Assembly (NCBI RefSeq): GCF_023008245.1
Contig: NZ_CP090145.1
Location: 1,550,001-1,614,000, forward strand
DNA from: Flavobacterium sediminilitoris
GTDB taxonomy: Bacteria; Bacteroidota; Bacteroidia; Flavobacteriales; Flavobacteriaceae
Reading direction: 5' to 3'
Length of the DNA: 64,000 bases
Part shown: piece by piece, positions 38,341 through 46,150 of the stretch
How positions within the stretch are numbered: position 1 is the first letter of the stretch
Layout: each line of letters opens with the position of its first letter
The notes under the pieces: generated by a model
Seen by the model: the letters and a program-made list of their open reading frames with translations, nothing else
Told to the model about the DNA's origin: nothing
Databases searched by the model: none
Made by a program: the position numbers and the translations under genes

Positions 38341-38353
38341 GTGGTACCTCCAG
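38341..38353 (-). other. Putative attL: 3' end of a tRNA gene
   Basis: The 13 bases GTGGTACCTCCAG are the complement of CTGGAGGTACCAC, which has the form of the last T-arm and acceptor bases of a tRNA gene. It resembles the end of Bacteroidota tRNA-Phe as I remember it. The rest of the tRNA is missing here and the sequence changes into phage DNA. Integration into a tRNA 3' end would leave the complete tRNA at the other junction, beyond the right edge of the window. This is inference from motif and position. Confidence 0.5.
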
Positions 38354-38390
38354 TAAATTTGCACACAAACTAACTAGTTGTTTTTCAATA

Positions 38391-38774
38391 TTATTGTTTT
38401 TTTTGTGTCTCACTTTTGTTCAAAAAAATCTGATTTATATTTTTTAAATCTAATTTTTTATCAATTTTTTCCAGCTTTGCATATATCATTTCGTTAGTTA
38501 TATGCGTGGTTTTTTTATAGTTTGATGTAGGTTCTGAAACGTAATTAGAGTTATTTTTTAGTAACCAATTCAGATCCAAATCAGGAAAAATATCCATTAA
38601 AATATCGATAATTTTTATACCTAAATTTTGAGTTCCTGATATGTAGGCACTCCATTGTTTATAATTAAGATTATTATCCTCACAAAACATTACGACATAA
38701 GACTTTTCTGGGTAGTTTCTTGCTGCCCCATAATTACTTATTAGCTGTTTAATTTTCTCACCTTCTATGTTCAT
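38391..38774 (-). CDS. Phage repressor-like helix-turn-helix protein
   Basis: A 127-residue protein, the only minus-strand gene of the prophage. The block NNLNYKQWSAYISGTQNLGIKIIDILMDIFPDLDLNWLL follows the XRE-type repressor pattern in which the recognition helix is followed by ILMDIFPDLNxxWLL. The C-terminal third is polar and probably serves oligomerisation. It is divergent from the early gene at 38870, with a 95-bp gap holding operator-like repeats. It is the likely lysogeny repressor. Confidence 0.75.
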   Translation of the reverse strand: MNIEGEKIKQLISNYGAARNYPEKSYVVMFCEDNNLNYKQWSAYISGTQNLGIKIIDILMDIFPDLDLNWLLKNNSNYVSEPTSNYKKTTHITNEMIYAKLEKIDKKLDLKNINQIFLNKSETQKKQ

Positions 38775-38797
38775 AATTAAAAAAAATAAAAAAAAGT

Positions 38798-38827
38798 TCC
38801 ATTAATTTATAGATTTATCCATTAATT
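38798..38827. promoter_or_regulatory. Candidate repressor operators (two TCCATTAATT direct repeats)
   Basis: TCCATTAATT occurs at 38798-38807 and again at 38818-38827, spaced exactly 20 bp start to start, close to two helical turns. The second copy ends in the palindrome ATTAATTAAT. Both lie between the divergent repressor and early gene. A near-copy (9 of 10) is at 50079-50088. Confidence 0.55.
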
Positions 38828-38831
38828 AATA

Positions 38832-38839
38832 TATATTTG
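38832..38839 (+). promoter_or_regulatory. Early promoter -7 box
   Basis: TATATTTG matches TAnnTTTG, 30 bp before the ATG of the first early gene, one base after ATTAATTAAT. The same arrangement occurs at 50082-50100. Confidence 0.65.
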
Positions 38840-38869
38840 CTTTATCAATGTGCAACTAATATAAAACTA

Positions 38870-39172
38870 ATGCAACACAAAAGTACAACAAATTCAGGAA
38901 CAAAAATCAGTGCATTTACCCCAAGTGATGTAAAAACTGCTTTGAAGCACATTCCTTACAATTACATTTTAAAAGTTCAAGATGTGCTGAATGAAAAAAT
39001 TAACCAAGGGTTAATCGAAAAAAATTTTTCCAAAACCTATATAGCTGAAGTAAGAAAAGGAGAAAAATTCAATGCAGAAATTATGGAAGCTCTTGTCGAA
39101 GTAGGTCTTAAAGCTCACGCAGAGAAAAAACAATTTGGTTTTAAAAATAAAAAAACCTCTTCAACTAATTAA
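38870..39172 (+). CDS. Small early phage protein, possibly Cro-like or DNA-binding
   Basis: A 100-residue basic protein. I chose the ATG at 38870 because it lies 30 bp after the -7 box; an upstream TTG at 38837 would overlap that box. The middle (YNYILKVQDVLNEKINQGLIEKNFSKTYIAEVRKGEKFNAEIMEALVEVG) looks helical with a possible helix-turn-helix around residues 45-65. Its place as the first gene opposite the repressor is where Cro-type regulators stand. No family was recognised. Confidence 0.65.
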   Translation: MQHKSTTNSGTKISAFTPSDVKTALKHIPYNYILKVQDVLNEKINQGLIEKNFSKTYIAEVRKGEKFNAEIMEALVEVGLKAHAEKKQFGFKNKKTSSTN

Positions 39173-39201
39173 AGCTTCAGAGGTTCTAAAATTTTTTTTC
39201 T

Positions 39202-39783
39202 ATGACAAATATACAAATACCATCAGGACTTTTAGACAGTAATGTCGAATTTTTTTCTCACAATGGTGAGCCAATGGCAACTCATGAAGGGAAAGTCAAA
39301 TCACTTTTTGAACTGCCAAGTAATATACTTAAAGCTATTCAAAAGGATTTAGACGCTAATTATTCAGTTTCTATCGCCTTAGAATTGGCTGGATTTAAAA
39401 CTTCATCTGAAAAATTAAAAAAATATACTGTATGTCGATTTGGTAATTATGATAATGATCCAGATTATAAAGATGGACAATTAAAAACTGTTGAATACTT
39501 TAATTGTGGCCATAGAGGCACTTGTCCTATGGAAGGGATAGTTTGTGATCACCTATGGGTTAATGAACGTGTTATTTCTCCTTTTGAAATTAGCATGATT
39601 CAGCAATTAGCTACAGAAAAGACTATTCCAGTAATTGCTGAAGAATTGAAAGTATCTATTAACACGCTCGAATCTCGTAAGAAAGTGTTATTTGATAAAC
39701 TAGGAGTTTTTTCAAGAGCTCGTATGGTATCAAGATCTTATGAATTAAGAATATTAAATCCAAGCTATGTTCATTGTAGATAA
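39202..39783 (+). CDS. LuxR-type HTH regulator with Cys-rich N-terminal motif
   Basis: A 193-residue protein. The C-terminal part (about 129-176) is a LuxR/GerE helix-turn-helix (ISPFEISMIQQLATEKTIPVIAEEL, then STNTLESRKKVLFDKLG-like sequence). The N-terminal half carries Cys78, Cys102, Cys108 and Cys115 in the block NCGHRGTCPMEGIVC, spacing that suggests a bound metal or Fe-S cluster. It lacks a receiver domain. It may switch the phage between early and late programmes. Related proteins occur in other Bacteroidota prophages as far as I recall. Confidence 0.72.
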   Translation: MTNIQIPSGLLDSNVEFFSHNGEPMATHEGKVKSLFELPSNILKAIQKDLDANYSVSIALELAGFKTSSEKLKKYTVCRFGNYDNDPDYKDGQLKTVEYFNCGHRGTCPMEGIVCDHLWVNERVISPFEISMIQQLATEKTIPVIAEELKVSINTLESRKKVLFDKLGVFSRARMVSRSYELRILNPSYVHCR

Positions 39784-39907
39784 AGAAGATCAGGTTTCTC
39801 TATTTAAAATTAGAATAGAAGAAATCGAAAATAATAAAAAAATTACTCTATCAGATAAAAAACAATTAACCAGGTTTTTTAAAAAAAAACTGAAAGAGAT
39901 CGAATAG
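39767..39907 (+). CDS. Small basic/acidic ORF, 46 residues
   Basis: A 46-residue highly charged helical ORF (MFIVDKEDQVSLFKIR..., ending KKKLKEIE). It overlaps the regulator gene by 17 bp and ends 100 bp before the next gene. Its charge pattern resembles a short coiled coil. No family was recognised and it could be non-coding, but the overlap and continuous frame fit a compact phage operon. Confidence 0.45.
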   Translation: MFIVDKEDQVSLFKIRIEEIENNKKITLSDKKQLTRFFKKKLKEIE

Positions 39908-39968
39908 TCTATTAACAATACGTTCTTACCCTTTTTAAGAAGCTGTGCGCTTCAAGTATTTAACCAAC

Positions 39969-39989
39969 AGCCCATCGTAATGGTGGGCT
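39969..39989 (+). terminator. Weak terminator-like hairpin
   Basis: An 8-bp stem with one G-T pair (AGCCCATC with GGTGGGCT) and a 5-nt loop followed by TTAATAAAAATT, in the 98-bp gap between early genes. Confidence 0.5.
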
Positions 39990-40005
39990 TTAATAAAAAT
40001 TATAT

Positions 40006-40296
40006 ATGAGTAATTCAACGTATCAAGCCATAAATAAGCAGATTTTATCCGATATAAATAGGGTAAAAGCGCAAATTAAACAATTAAATGAATCGGATTT
40101 ATTTTCTCAAGAAGATAGAGATCGTTTGAATCCTATTTATCTAAAACAACTCCAAGAATTAGAAGAAAAAGCCTCTAAGCCTTTAGGGTATGATGTAATT
40201 ACTGAAAAATTTCATTTTCATGATGGTGTTTCAGATGTCAAAGGATTTCACAAGAGTATAAACGAAATAGAAGTTATTGATCCTGAATTCTTATAA
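40006..40296 (+). CDS. Phage protein of unknown function
   Basis: A 96-residue protein with a helical N-terminal half (residues 5-60, coiled-coil-like, rich in Lys, Glu and Gln) and a C-terminal tail. It lies 8 bp before the primase-helicase gene and is probably co-transcribed with it. No family was recognised. Confidence 0.65.
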   Translation: MSNSTYQAINKQILSDINRVKAQIKQLNESDLFSQEDRDRLNPIYLKQLQELEEKASKPLGYDVITEKFHFHDGVSDVKGFHKSINEIEVIDPEFL

Positions 40297-40304
40297 AATA
40301 ATCT

Positions 40305-43300
40305 ATGAAATTTATAAAACAATCCTCTATTGATACTGTACTCGATGAAGCTTTAGTGTATGATGTAGTAAGTGCTACTGAAATATTAAAAAAACAAGGC
40401 GCAAACTTCTTTTGCTTATCACCTTTTACTTCAGAAAACACACCATCATTTGCCGTGAATCCTGTTAAAAATTACTTTTACGACAATTCAGCCGGCTTTG
40501 GAGGAAATGCTATTACTTTTTTAATGAAAAAGTATCCATCGATTTCATTTTTTGAAGCTATCGAAAAAGCTGCTGAAATCTGTGGAATTACTTTAGAATA
40601 TGAAGAACGTTCTGCTGATCAAAAGAGACTTGATGATGAAGATCAAGCTATGAAAAAGTTTGTTGAATTCGCAAACAAGGAATATCAAAAAGCCTTTAAG
40701 AATTTAGCAGATGATTCTTGGGCTAAGACAATGATTTTTAAAGAAAGAAACTATACTTCTGAAATTGTAGAAGCTTTCATGATCGGTTTTGCTCCTGAAG
40801 AACCTAAAAGTTATATTTCTACTCCAGCAATTAATCAAGGGATGTTTGAGCTTTCTAAAACTTTAGGTTTTACAAATACTTCGAACAATATTTCTTATGA
40901 CTTCTTCAGAAATAGAATTATGTTTCCCATCCACAACGATAAAGGAATCGTAGTAGGTTTTGGAGGTCGAAAATCTAATGATGAATCAAATAAAAAGTAT
41001 GCTAAATATTTAAATTCTAAGGAAAGTAAGATCTATTTCAAAGACAAACTTCTTTATGGCTTGTATCAGGCTAAGAAATCAATAATAGTAGCCGAAAAAG
41101 CTGTTTTAATGGAAGGTTATACCGATGTAATTGCATCGCATCAGGCAGGACTTACAATTTCAGTTGCCACTTGCGGAACTGCTCTTTCTGAATTTCATGC
41201 AAAATTATTATCTAGATTTTCTAAACACATTATTTTATTTCGTGATGGTGATAAAGCTGGCCTAAGAGCTGTACATCGTGATATTGATATTCTTTTAAAA
41301 TTTGGAATAAAAGTTGAAGTTGTTATTTGTCCTGAAGGAGAAGATCCAGATAGTTTATCAAAACAATGTAATCTAGTGGATTTTGTCGAAAAAAACAGAC
41401 AAGATGCAATTACATGGAAAGCAAAATTTTTAAAGGAAGATTCTAAAAATCCAGAGATACCAAATCTGATTAAAGAATTAGAATTTCTTCAAAATAAAGA
41501 AATTGGAGAAATATATGAGAAGATAGTTCCTGACACGAACGAAGCTTACAAGAATGCTAATGCCGTTGAAAAAAGGATGATCAAGAAAGACAATGATCTT
41601 CTTTTTAAACAAATCTCTGAAATAGAAAGAGATTATAAAGCTCAAATCGAAGAGCTGCCAAAATTTGAACCTGAGCTAGTTGCTCAATCTGTAGAGAGTA
41701 TGGCCACTACTCTTTCATTAATACCTAATGAAATAGTGCTGCAGCATTATATAAAATTAGTTTCCAAAATTCTAGATCAGAAGCCTCAAATAATTACAGG
41801 AGTAATTCAATCTAAAAAGGAAGAAGCTCAAAAAAAGAAATCGGACCAGGAGAAAGAAACTGATGCAAAAGAGAGTAAACTTTTAAAACTTCCTGAAGGA
41901 GCAAAAAAGGATCAGTTCTTAGAAGACCGTTTCTGTGAGATTGGAGAGACTTATTATTTCATGGGTAAGAGTGGAGAGTTCTTTATCGGTACAAATTTCA
42001 CCGTAATACCATTATTCCATATCGACGGAAATCAAGAAAATAAACGTCTATGTGAAGTAAAAAACGTGAACGGTGCAAAACGATTAATTGACTTTGATTC
42101 AACAGACATTATCAACTTTACAAAATTCAAAGAGCGTCTGATCAAGGAGGGTAACTTTTTTTGGGAACCAGGAGCAACTAACGAAAATTTTCTCCTGGTC
42201 TCGAGAAAACTTGTAAACGAATTTATAACAGCTTCAGAAATCAAAACACTAGGACATCAGCAAAAGGAGGGATTTTTTGCCTTTGCAGATGGTATTTTCC
42301 ACAACGATCAATTTTTAAAAGTCAACAAATATGGAATTGTTCATGTGGAAGGCCTAGAAAAATCGAGTTCAGAATACAAAGCAGATGTTTGTCATTATTA
42401 TTCTCCAGCTTATTCTGAAATATACAAGTCAGCTCGTGAAGATGATGATCCATACGAGAATGATAGACACTTCATTTATAAGATTGCTCCTATCTCATTA
42501 GATCAGTGGATGATGCAGCTTGTTAAAGTTTTTGGAGATAAAGGAAAGCTAGGCCTGGCCTTTTGCATCGCTGCCAATTTTAGAGATTTATTTTTAGCAA
42601 ACTGGAAATATTTTCCCTTAATGGGAGGTTTTGGCCAGCGAGATTCAGGAAAATCAGGTTTTGGAAATTGTCTACAATCTTTCTTTTATTTCAATATCCC
42701 TCCTCTGGAACTAAACACTTCTACACTTGTAGGTATCTCAAGAAGATTAAGCAGAGTAAAAAATACAGTTGTTTTCTTTGATGAATATAGAGATGATATC
42801 GATGAGGATAAGCATCAACAATTAAAAGGTGGATGGAACGGCATTGGCCGTGAAAAAGGGAAAGGTGCAGAAACGAATAGAACCTCCAGTGATAAAATTA
42901 ATTCGGCTATTTATTATGCAGGCCAATATTTGCCAACAAAAGATGATGGAGCTCTTCCGTCACGCTCAATAATTCTAAATTTTGAACAAAAAGAACGTTC
43001 AATTGAAGAAAAAGAAGAGTACAATAAATTGATGAATTGGAACAAAACAGGAATTTCCTCTTTTGTACTGGATGTCCTAAAATATAGAAAATATGTTGCT
43101 GACAATATAATTAAAACTTACTCTGAAGTTCTGAAGGACTTAAAAAATTCATTGAAAGAAGAAGAAAACATTCAAAATAGAATTTTAGAGAACTACTTGG
43201 CCATTTTAGTAATTATGAAATTACTCCAGGACAAATTTACCTTTCCTTTTACTTATCAGGAATACTTTGATTTAACAAGAAGATCAATTATTGATAACTC

Positions 43301-43754
43301 CGATACGATATCTGATTCAGATGGTTTAGCCGCTTTCTGGAGAGTCATTGAATACTTGTCTACTCCTGGTCACCAGCGACAAATAAAAGAAGGTGAAGAT
43401 TACATAATTATAACAGATTCAATTGTGAATTATGTACCTAAAAAAGGAGAAAAAGCACAATGGAAAAACGAAAATAAGGACAAAGTATTATATCTCGCAT
43501 TTTCAAAGGTGCATCAAGATTATCACAAAGAAGTAACTAAGAGACAAGGTGAAGAAGTAATTCACGAAACGACAATTCGTAATTACTTAAAATCGAAAAA
43601 ATATTTCATTGGATTGTTTGCGAGCAAACGAATGGGGGATAGAACTCCTAGTGGGTACGCCTTTAATTATTCAATGATGCAACGCCTAGGAATTGTCAAT
43701 TTACATGACTCCAGCGATGATCAAACTGAAATTGATCTTCCTGAATCCTTTTAA
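40305..43754 (+). CDS. Primase-helicase fusion with degenerate CHC2 domain
   Basis: A 1149-residue replication protein. The N-terminal CHC2-like fold (residues 20-95) keeps the shape (FFCLSPFTSENTPSF then GFGGNAITFL) but the four zinc ligands of bacterial DnaG are replaced. A DnaG catalytic core follows with a TOPRIM domain: Glu270 in EGYTDV and the DGD pair Asp314 and Asp316. A linker with coiled coil leads to a C-terminal P-loop ATPase, Walker A GQRDSGKSG at 777-785 and Walker B VFFDEY with Asp826 and Glu827, probably a helicase. Primer synthesis and unwinding would thus be one polypeptide, as in T7 gp4 but with an unrelated-looking helicase part. Confidence 0.85.
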   Translation: MKFIKQSSIDTVLDEALVYDVVSATEILKKQGANFFCLSPFTSENTPSFAVNPVKNYFYDNSAGFGGNAITFLMKKYPSISFFEAIEKAAEICGITLEYEERSADQKRLDDEDQAMKKFVEFANKEYQKAFKNLADDSWAKTMIFKERNYTSEIVEAFMIGFAPEEPKSYISTPAINQGMFELSKTLGFTNTSNNISYDFFRNRIMFPIHNDKGIVVGFGGRKSNDESNKKYAKYLNSKESKIYFKDKLLYGLYQAKKSIIVAEKAVLMEGYTDVIASHQAGLTISVATCGTALSEFHAKLLSRFSKHIILFRDGDKAGLRAVHRDIDILLKFGIKVEVVICPEGEDPDSLSKQCNLVDFVEKNRQDAITWKAKFLKEDSKNPEIPNLIKELEFLQNKEIGEIYEKIVPDTNEAYKNANAVEKRMIKKDNDLLFKQISEIERDYKAQIEELPKFEPELVAQSVESMATTLSLIPNEIVLQHYIKLVSKILDQKPQIITGVIQSKKEEAQKKKSDQEKETDAKESKLLKLPEGAKKDQFLEDRFCEIGETYYFMGKSGEFFIGTNFTVIPLFHIDGNQENKRLCEVKNVNGAKRLIDFDSTDIINFTKFKERLIKEGNFFWEPGATNENFLLVSRKLVNEFITASEIKTLGHQQKEGFFAFADGIFHNDQFLKVNKYGIVHVEGLEKSSSEYKADVCHYYSPAYSEIYKSAREDDDPYENDRHFIYKIAPISLDQWMMQLVKVFGDKGKLGLAFCIAANFRDLFLANWKYFPLMGGFGQRDSGKSGFGNCLQSFFYFNIPPLELNTSTLVGISRRLSRVKNTVVFFDEYRDDIDEDKHQQLKGGWNGIGREKGKGAETNRTSSDKINSAIYYAGQYLPTKDDGALPSRSIILNFEQKERSIEEKEEYNKLMNWNKTGISSFVLDVLKYRKYVADNIIKTYSEVLKDLKNSLKEEENIQNRILENYLAILVIMKLLQDKFTFPFTYQEYFDLTRRSIIDNSDTISDSDGLAAFWRVIEYLSTPGHQRQIKEGEDYIIITDSIVNYVPKKGEKAQWKNENKDKVLYLAFSKVHQDYHKEVTKRQGEEVIHETTIRNYLKSKKYFIGLFASKRMGDRTPSGYAFNYSMMQRLGIVNLHDSSDDQTEIDLPESF

Positions 43755-43765
43755 AAGTTAAAAAT

Positions 43766-44056
43766 ATGGATCAGAAAGAAGCTTACATCTATAAAAAGTG
43801 GTGTTTGGAAAATAAAATTACCATATATCCTAAACCAGTTACGAATAATGGTAGCCGTTGCAAAATTGTCATTAATCGAAATGGCAAAGAAAAGATAGGA
43901 TCTGAAATCTATGAAGTTCAAAAAACATTTAAAGAAGTTGAAATTCAAACGCCTTCAGGAATGAAAAAAGTGAAACAAGTTATTCCCCCACTTTACGAAA
44001 AAATAGAACAGCTGTACAAAGACACGTATTTCAAAAATCAAAATAAAATAGAATGA
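43766..44056 (+). CDS. Phage protein of unknown function
   Basis: A 96-residue basic protein, 11 bp after the primase gene and overlapping the next gene by 4 bp (ATGA). The C-terminal half contains a repetitive Lys/Glu pattern (EVQKTFKEVEIQTPSGMKKVKQV). No family was recognised; the position suggests a replication or recombination accessory. Confidence 0.65.
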   Translation: MDQKEAYIYKKWCLENKITIYPKPVTNNGSRCKIVINRNGKEKIGSEIYEVQKTFKEVEIQTPSGMKKVKQVIPPLYEKIEQLYKDTYFKNQNKIE

Positions 44057-44469
44057 GAAGAGGTGTCCCAAAATACAGATTGATACAGTCTCACCTGGAT
44101 GAATTAGGAATTATGACAACTATTCATAAAACTGGTAAAAATGAATACTCCTTTATGATCAATGGAGTTATTGTGAAAATTTACAAGAAACGTGAGAATG
44201 CTAATAAGAAGTTGCTCAAATTAATTAAAGAAAATGCAACTCGACCCATTGGCCTATATGGCTGCTATTGTCATCCTTTTAAAGATTGGCCAGAACACGA
44301 CAAATTCTTTACTCAAAAATTAACTGCAGGGAAAAAAGTAAAAGTGAGATGTTGTGGAACCGTAGCAGAATTGGTTAAAAAATTACCTAATGGATTTTGG
44401 CAATTAAAAACGGACCAGGAAGAATTAATAAAAGAACACACACAAAATTTAATAACAATTAAAAATTAA
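44053..44469 (+). CDS. Phage protein of unknown function
   Basis: A 138-residue basic protein. The segment YGCYCHPFKDWPEHDKF near residue 75 contains two Cys, two His and further Cys at about residue 98 (RCCG), which could be a metal site. It overlaps the preceding gene by 4 bp and is followed by another unknown gene after 5 bp. No family was recognised. Confidence 0.62.
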   Translation: MRRGVPKYRLIQSHLDELGIMTTIHKTGKNEYSFMINGVIVKIYKKRENANKKLLKLIKENATRPIGLYGCYCHPFKDWPEHDKFFTQKLTAGKKVKVRCCGTVAELVKKLPNGFWQLKTDQEELIKEHTQNLITIKN

Positions 44470-44474
44470 CACAA

Positions 44475-44846
44475 ATGGAATGGATTATTCAACAACACAA
44501 AAGAGGCAATAGACAGCAAGAAATACAGGTGTCTATATTGGTTAAATCGCTTAATAATTTTTACGCTTATAATGCTCAATCATGGATTGATCATTTTCAT
44601 AATCGTTTAAAAGAAATACCACGTTCTAATAGCTTTTCTGCTGAATATGGCTATAAGGCAACTCCAAGAAATGAAAACAGCCTAGAAGTTTGGAAAATGA
44701 AAATGAATGGAGATTATAATTATAAAAGTAAAGATGATCAAATCAAAAAAATTGAAAATACTTCAAATATGCTTAAAATTTTAACCAATATAACAGCTTT
44801 CAATTTTGGAAACTTAATGAATTGTCAGAACGTTTCGATAAACTAA
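44475..44846 (+). CDS. Phage protein of unknown function
   Basis: A 123-residue protein without recognised domains. The region SILVKSLNNFYAYNAQSWIDHFHNRLKEIPRSN is helical and rich in aromatic residues. It belongs to the same early operon, 5 bp after the upstream gene. Confidence 0.6.
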   Translation: MEWIIQQHKRGNRQQEIQVSILVKSLNNFYAYNAQSWIDHFHNRLKEIPRSNSFSAEYGYKATPRNENSLEVWKMKMNGDYNYKSKDDQIKKIENTSNMLKILTNITAFNFGNLMNCQNVSIN

Positions 44847-44877
44847 CTGGTGCAAAGCACTTTTAAAAAATAATAAC

Positions 44878-45045
44878 ATGAGCAAATTTGAACAAAAATG
44901 GGATTTTACTTATGATAATAAACCCCTAAATCCTTACAATGCTAAAAATTCCAGAAGTTTTATCATAGCCCTCACGATTGGAGCTCTTATAGGCTCTATA
45001 ATTACAGCGATATTATTAATGACTTATTCAGTTTTTTTCTTATGA
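44878..45045 (+). CDS. Small single-pass membrane protein
   Basis: A 55-residue ORF. A polar N-terminal half (MSKFEQKWDFTYDNKPLNP) precedes one predicted membrane helix (about residues 30-52). Its stop overlaps the start of the ASCH-like gene by 4 bp (ATGA), which supports translation. No family was recognised; possible roles include membrane anchoring of phage replication or superinfection exclusion. Confidence 0.6.
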   Translation: MSKFEQKWDFTYDNKPLNPYNAKNSRSFIIALTIGALIGSIITAILLMTYSVFFL

Positions 45046-45668
45046 AAGCAAAACCAATAATTTTTAGTACAGAAATGGTACAAGCTATCCTGGAAGTAAG
45101 AAAATCACAAACTCGTAGAATGAATGGATTAAAAAAAATCAATGAATATCCAAATGATTGGGTTTTTGAAGATTTTGATTTTACAGGGAATTTTATTTTC
45201 TATAATAAAAGTGGTGATAAAATTTCTATAAAACCTCCTTATGAAGCTTCAGATGTATTGTGGGTTCGAGAGACTTTCGTGGAATTTGAAACCTGGAACG
45301 AATTAGAACAGATTTTTAGTTATCATTATAAAGCAGATTTTTATGATTATACACTGAAATATCGACCTTCAATTTATATGCCAAAAGAAGCCTGTAGGTT
45401 GTTTCTGAAAATTAAAAATATAAGAATTGAAAGGTTAAATGATATAAGTGAAACTGATGCAATTGCTGAAGGAGTTGAAAAGATAGCAGATTATGGAACT
45501 ACAGGATATAAACTTTACACAGAACCAGATGCAGCATATTCTGATATTGATGCCGTTTATTCTTTTGAATCTTTATGGGAAAGTATAAAAGGTAAGAAAT
45601 CATGGAGCTCTAATCCTTGGGTTTGGGTTATCGATTTTGAACAATGCAAGAAACCAAAAAACTTTTAA
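45042..45668 (+). CDS. ASCH-like phage protein
   Basis: A 208-residue protein matching a phage-borne ASCH-like family: N-terminal KPIIFSTEMVQAILEVRKSQTRR, the block SDVLWVRETF, RPSIYMPKEACRLFLKIKNIRIERLNDISETDAIAEG, and C-terminal NPWVWVIDF. ASCH folds are PUA-related and may bind modified or structured RNA or nucleosides; the role in phages is not known. It overlaps the small membrane protein gene. Confidence 0.8.
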   Translation: MKAKPIIFSTEMVQAILEVRKSQTRRMNGLKKINEYPNDWVFEDFDFTGNFIFYNKSGDKISIKPPYEASDVLWVRETFVEFETWNELEQIFSYHYKADFYDYTLKYRPSIYMPKEACRLFLKIKNIRIERLNDISETDAIAEGVEKIADYGTTGYKLYTEPDAAYSDIDAVYSFESLWESIKGKKSWSSNPWVWVIDFEQCKKPKNF

Positions 45669-45670
45669 TA

Positions 45671-45784
45671 ATGGAAAACGAAACATTCTTAAGAAAAGGG
45701 TCTTTTATTGTCGGATTTGTATCTGGAGTAATTGTAACCTTAAGCTGCTGCTTAATTATCCTTTACATATTTGTCTATCAATAA
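45671..45784 (+). CDS. Small membrane peptide, 37 residues
   Basis: A 37-residue ORF starting 2 bp after the ASCH-like gene. A short polar start (MENETFLRKG) is followed by one hydrophobic helix (FIVGFVSGVIVTLSCCLIIL). The close spacing and the start right after the upstream stop support translation. Function unknown; small hydrophobic proteins of this kind are common in phage early regions. Confidence 0.5.
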   Translation: MENETFLRKGSFIVGFVSGVIVTLSCCLIILYIFVYQ

Positions 45785-45800
45785 AAAAATAACTAATAGG

Positions 45801-45832
45801 AATTATCGGAATTTATCGGAATTCCAATAATT
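45801..45832. repeat. Imperfect inverted repeat with TATCGGAATT units
   Basis: AATTATCGGAATT (45801-45813) and its near-complement (45820-45832, one mismatch). TATCGGAATT occurs twice in direct orientation. A perfect version of the same hairpin is at 46105-46136, so the gene between them is flanked by related elements. Confidence 0.65.
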
Positions 45833-45850
45833 CCAAAAAATACAAAAATT

Positions 45851-46078
45851 ATGAAAAAATATATTTTAAGATATGCACTAACATTTTTCTCAGGTAGAAT
45901 TAAAGTAGGTCATATTGAATTTCTAGCAGAAAATTTAGAAAGTGCAAGATCAAAATCATTTGAAGTACTCTATGAGTGTTTAAAGGAAAAATCCATTAAT
46001 AATGGCGACAACGAATTATATTATTTTGAAAATTTAAAGAGTTTAAAAATAGTAGTTGCTGAAAATAACGATCAATAA
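45851..46078 (+). CDS. Small phage protein of unknown function
   Basis: A 75-residue protein (MKKYILRYALTFFSGRIKVGHIEFLAENLESARSKSFEVLYECLKE...) with an alpha/beta pattern. No family was recognised. It lies between two related TATCGG hairpins. Its last codons overlap a 31-bp sequence that recurs inside the gene at 50622. Confidence 0.6.
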   Translation: MKKYILRYALTFFSGRIKVGHIEFLAENLESARSKSFEVLYECLKEKSINNGDNELYYFENLKSLKIVVAENNDQ

Positions 46079-46093
46079 TCAAAAATCAATTAC
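46063..46093. repeat. 31-bp exact repeat, copy 1 (copy 2 at 50842-50872)
   Basis: The 31 bases at 46063-46093 are identical to 50842-50872. Here the copy spans the stop codon of the small gene; in the other copy it is coding, in a different frame. It ends 3 bp before the possible left boundary of the cassette array (GTTAACA at 46096). Confidence 0.8.
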
Positions 46094-46104
46094 AGGTTAA
46101 CAAT

Positions 46105-46136
46105 AATTATCGGAATTCTGAAAAATTCCGATAATT
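46105..46136. repeat. Perfect TATCGG hairpin
   Basis: A 13-bp perfect stem (AATTATCGGAATT with AATTCCGATAATT) and a 6-nt loop. It lies between two small genes and repeats the element at 45801-45832. It lacks a T run, so protein binding or RNA processing is more likely than termination. Confidence 0.65.
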
Positions 46137-46150
46137 CCTAAAAATATGAT

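Noticed and set aside
38837..38869. TTG start for the early gene at 38870
   Set aside because: It would overlap the -7 promoter box; the ATG lies 30 bp further on.
46063..46102. A seventh attC-like site left of cassette 1 (AATAAC to GTTAACA)
   Set aside because: Arm pairing is poor and the expected core GTTAACG is not exact. It is mentioned only as a possible left border.
45801..46136. TATCGG hairpins as additional attC sites
   Set aside because: They lack complementary GTTRRRY/RYYYAAC-type outer cores and the boundary sequences do not match the enclosed gene's ends.
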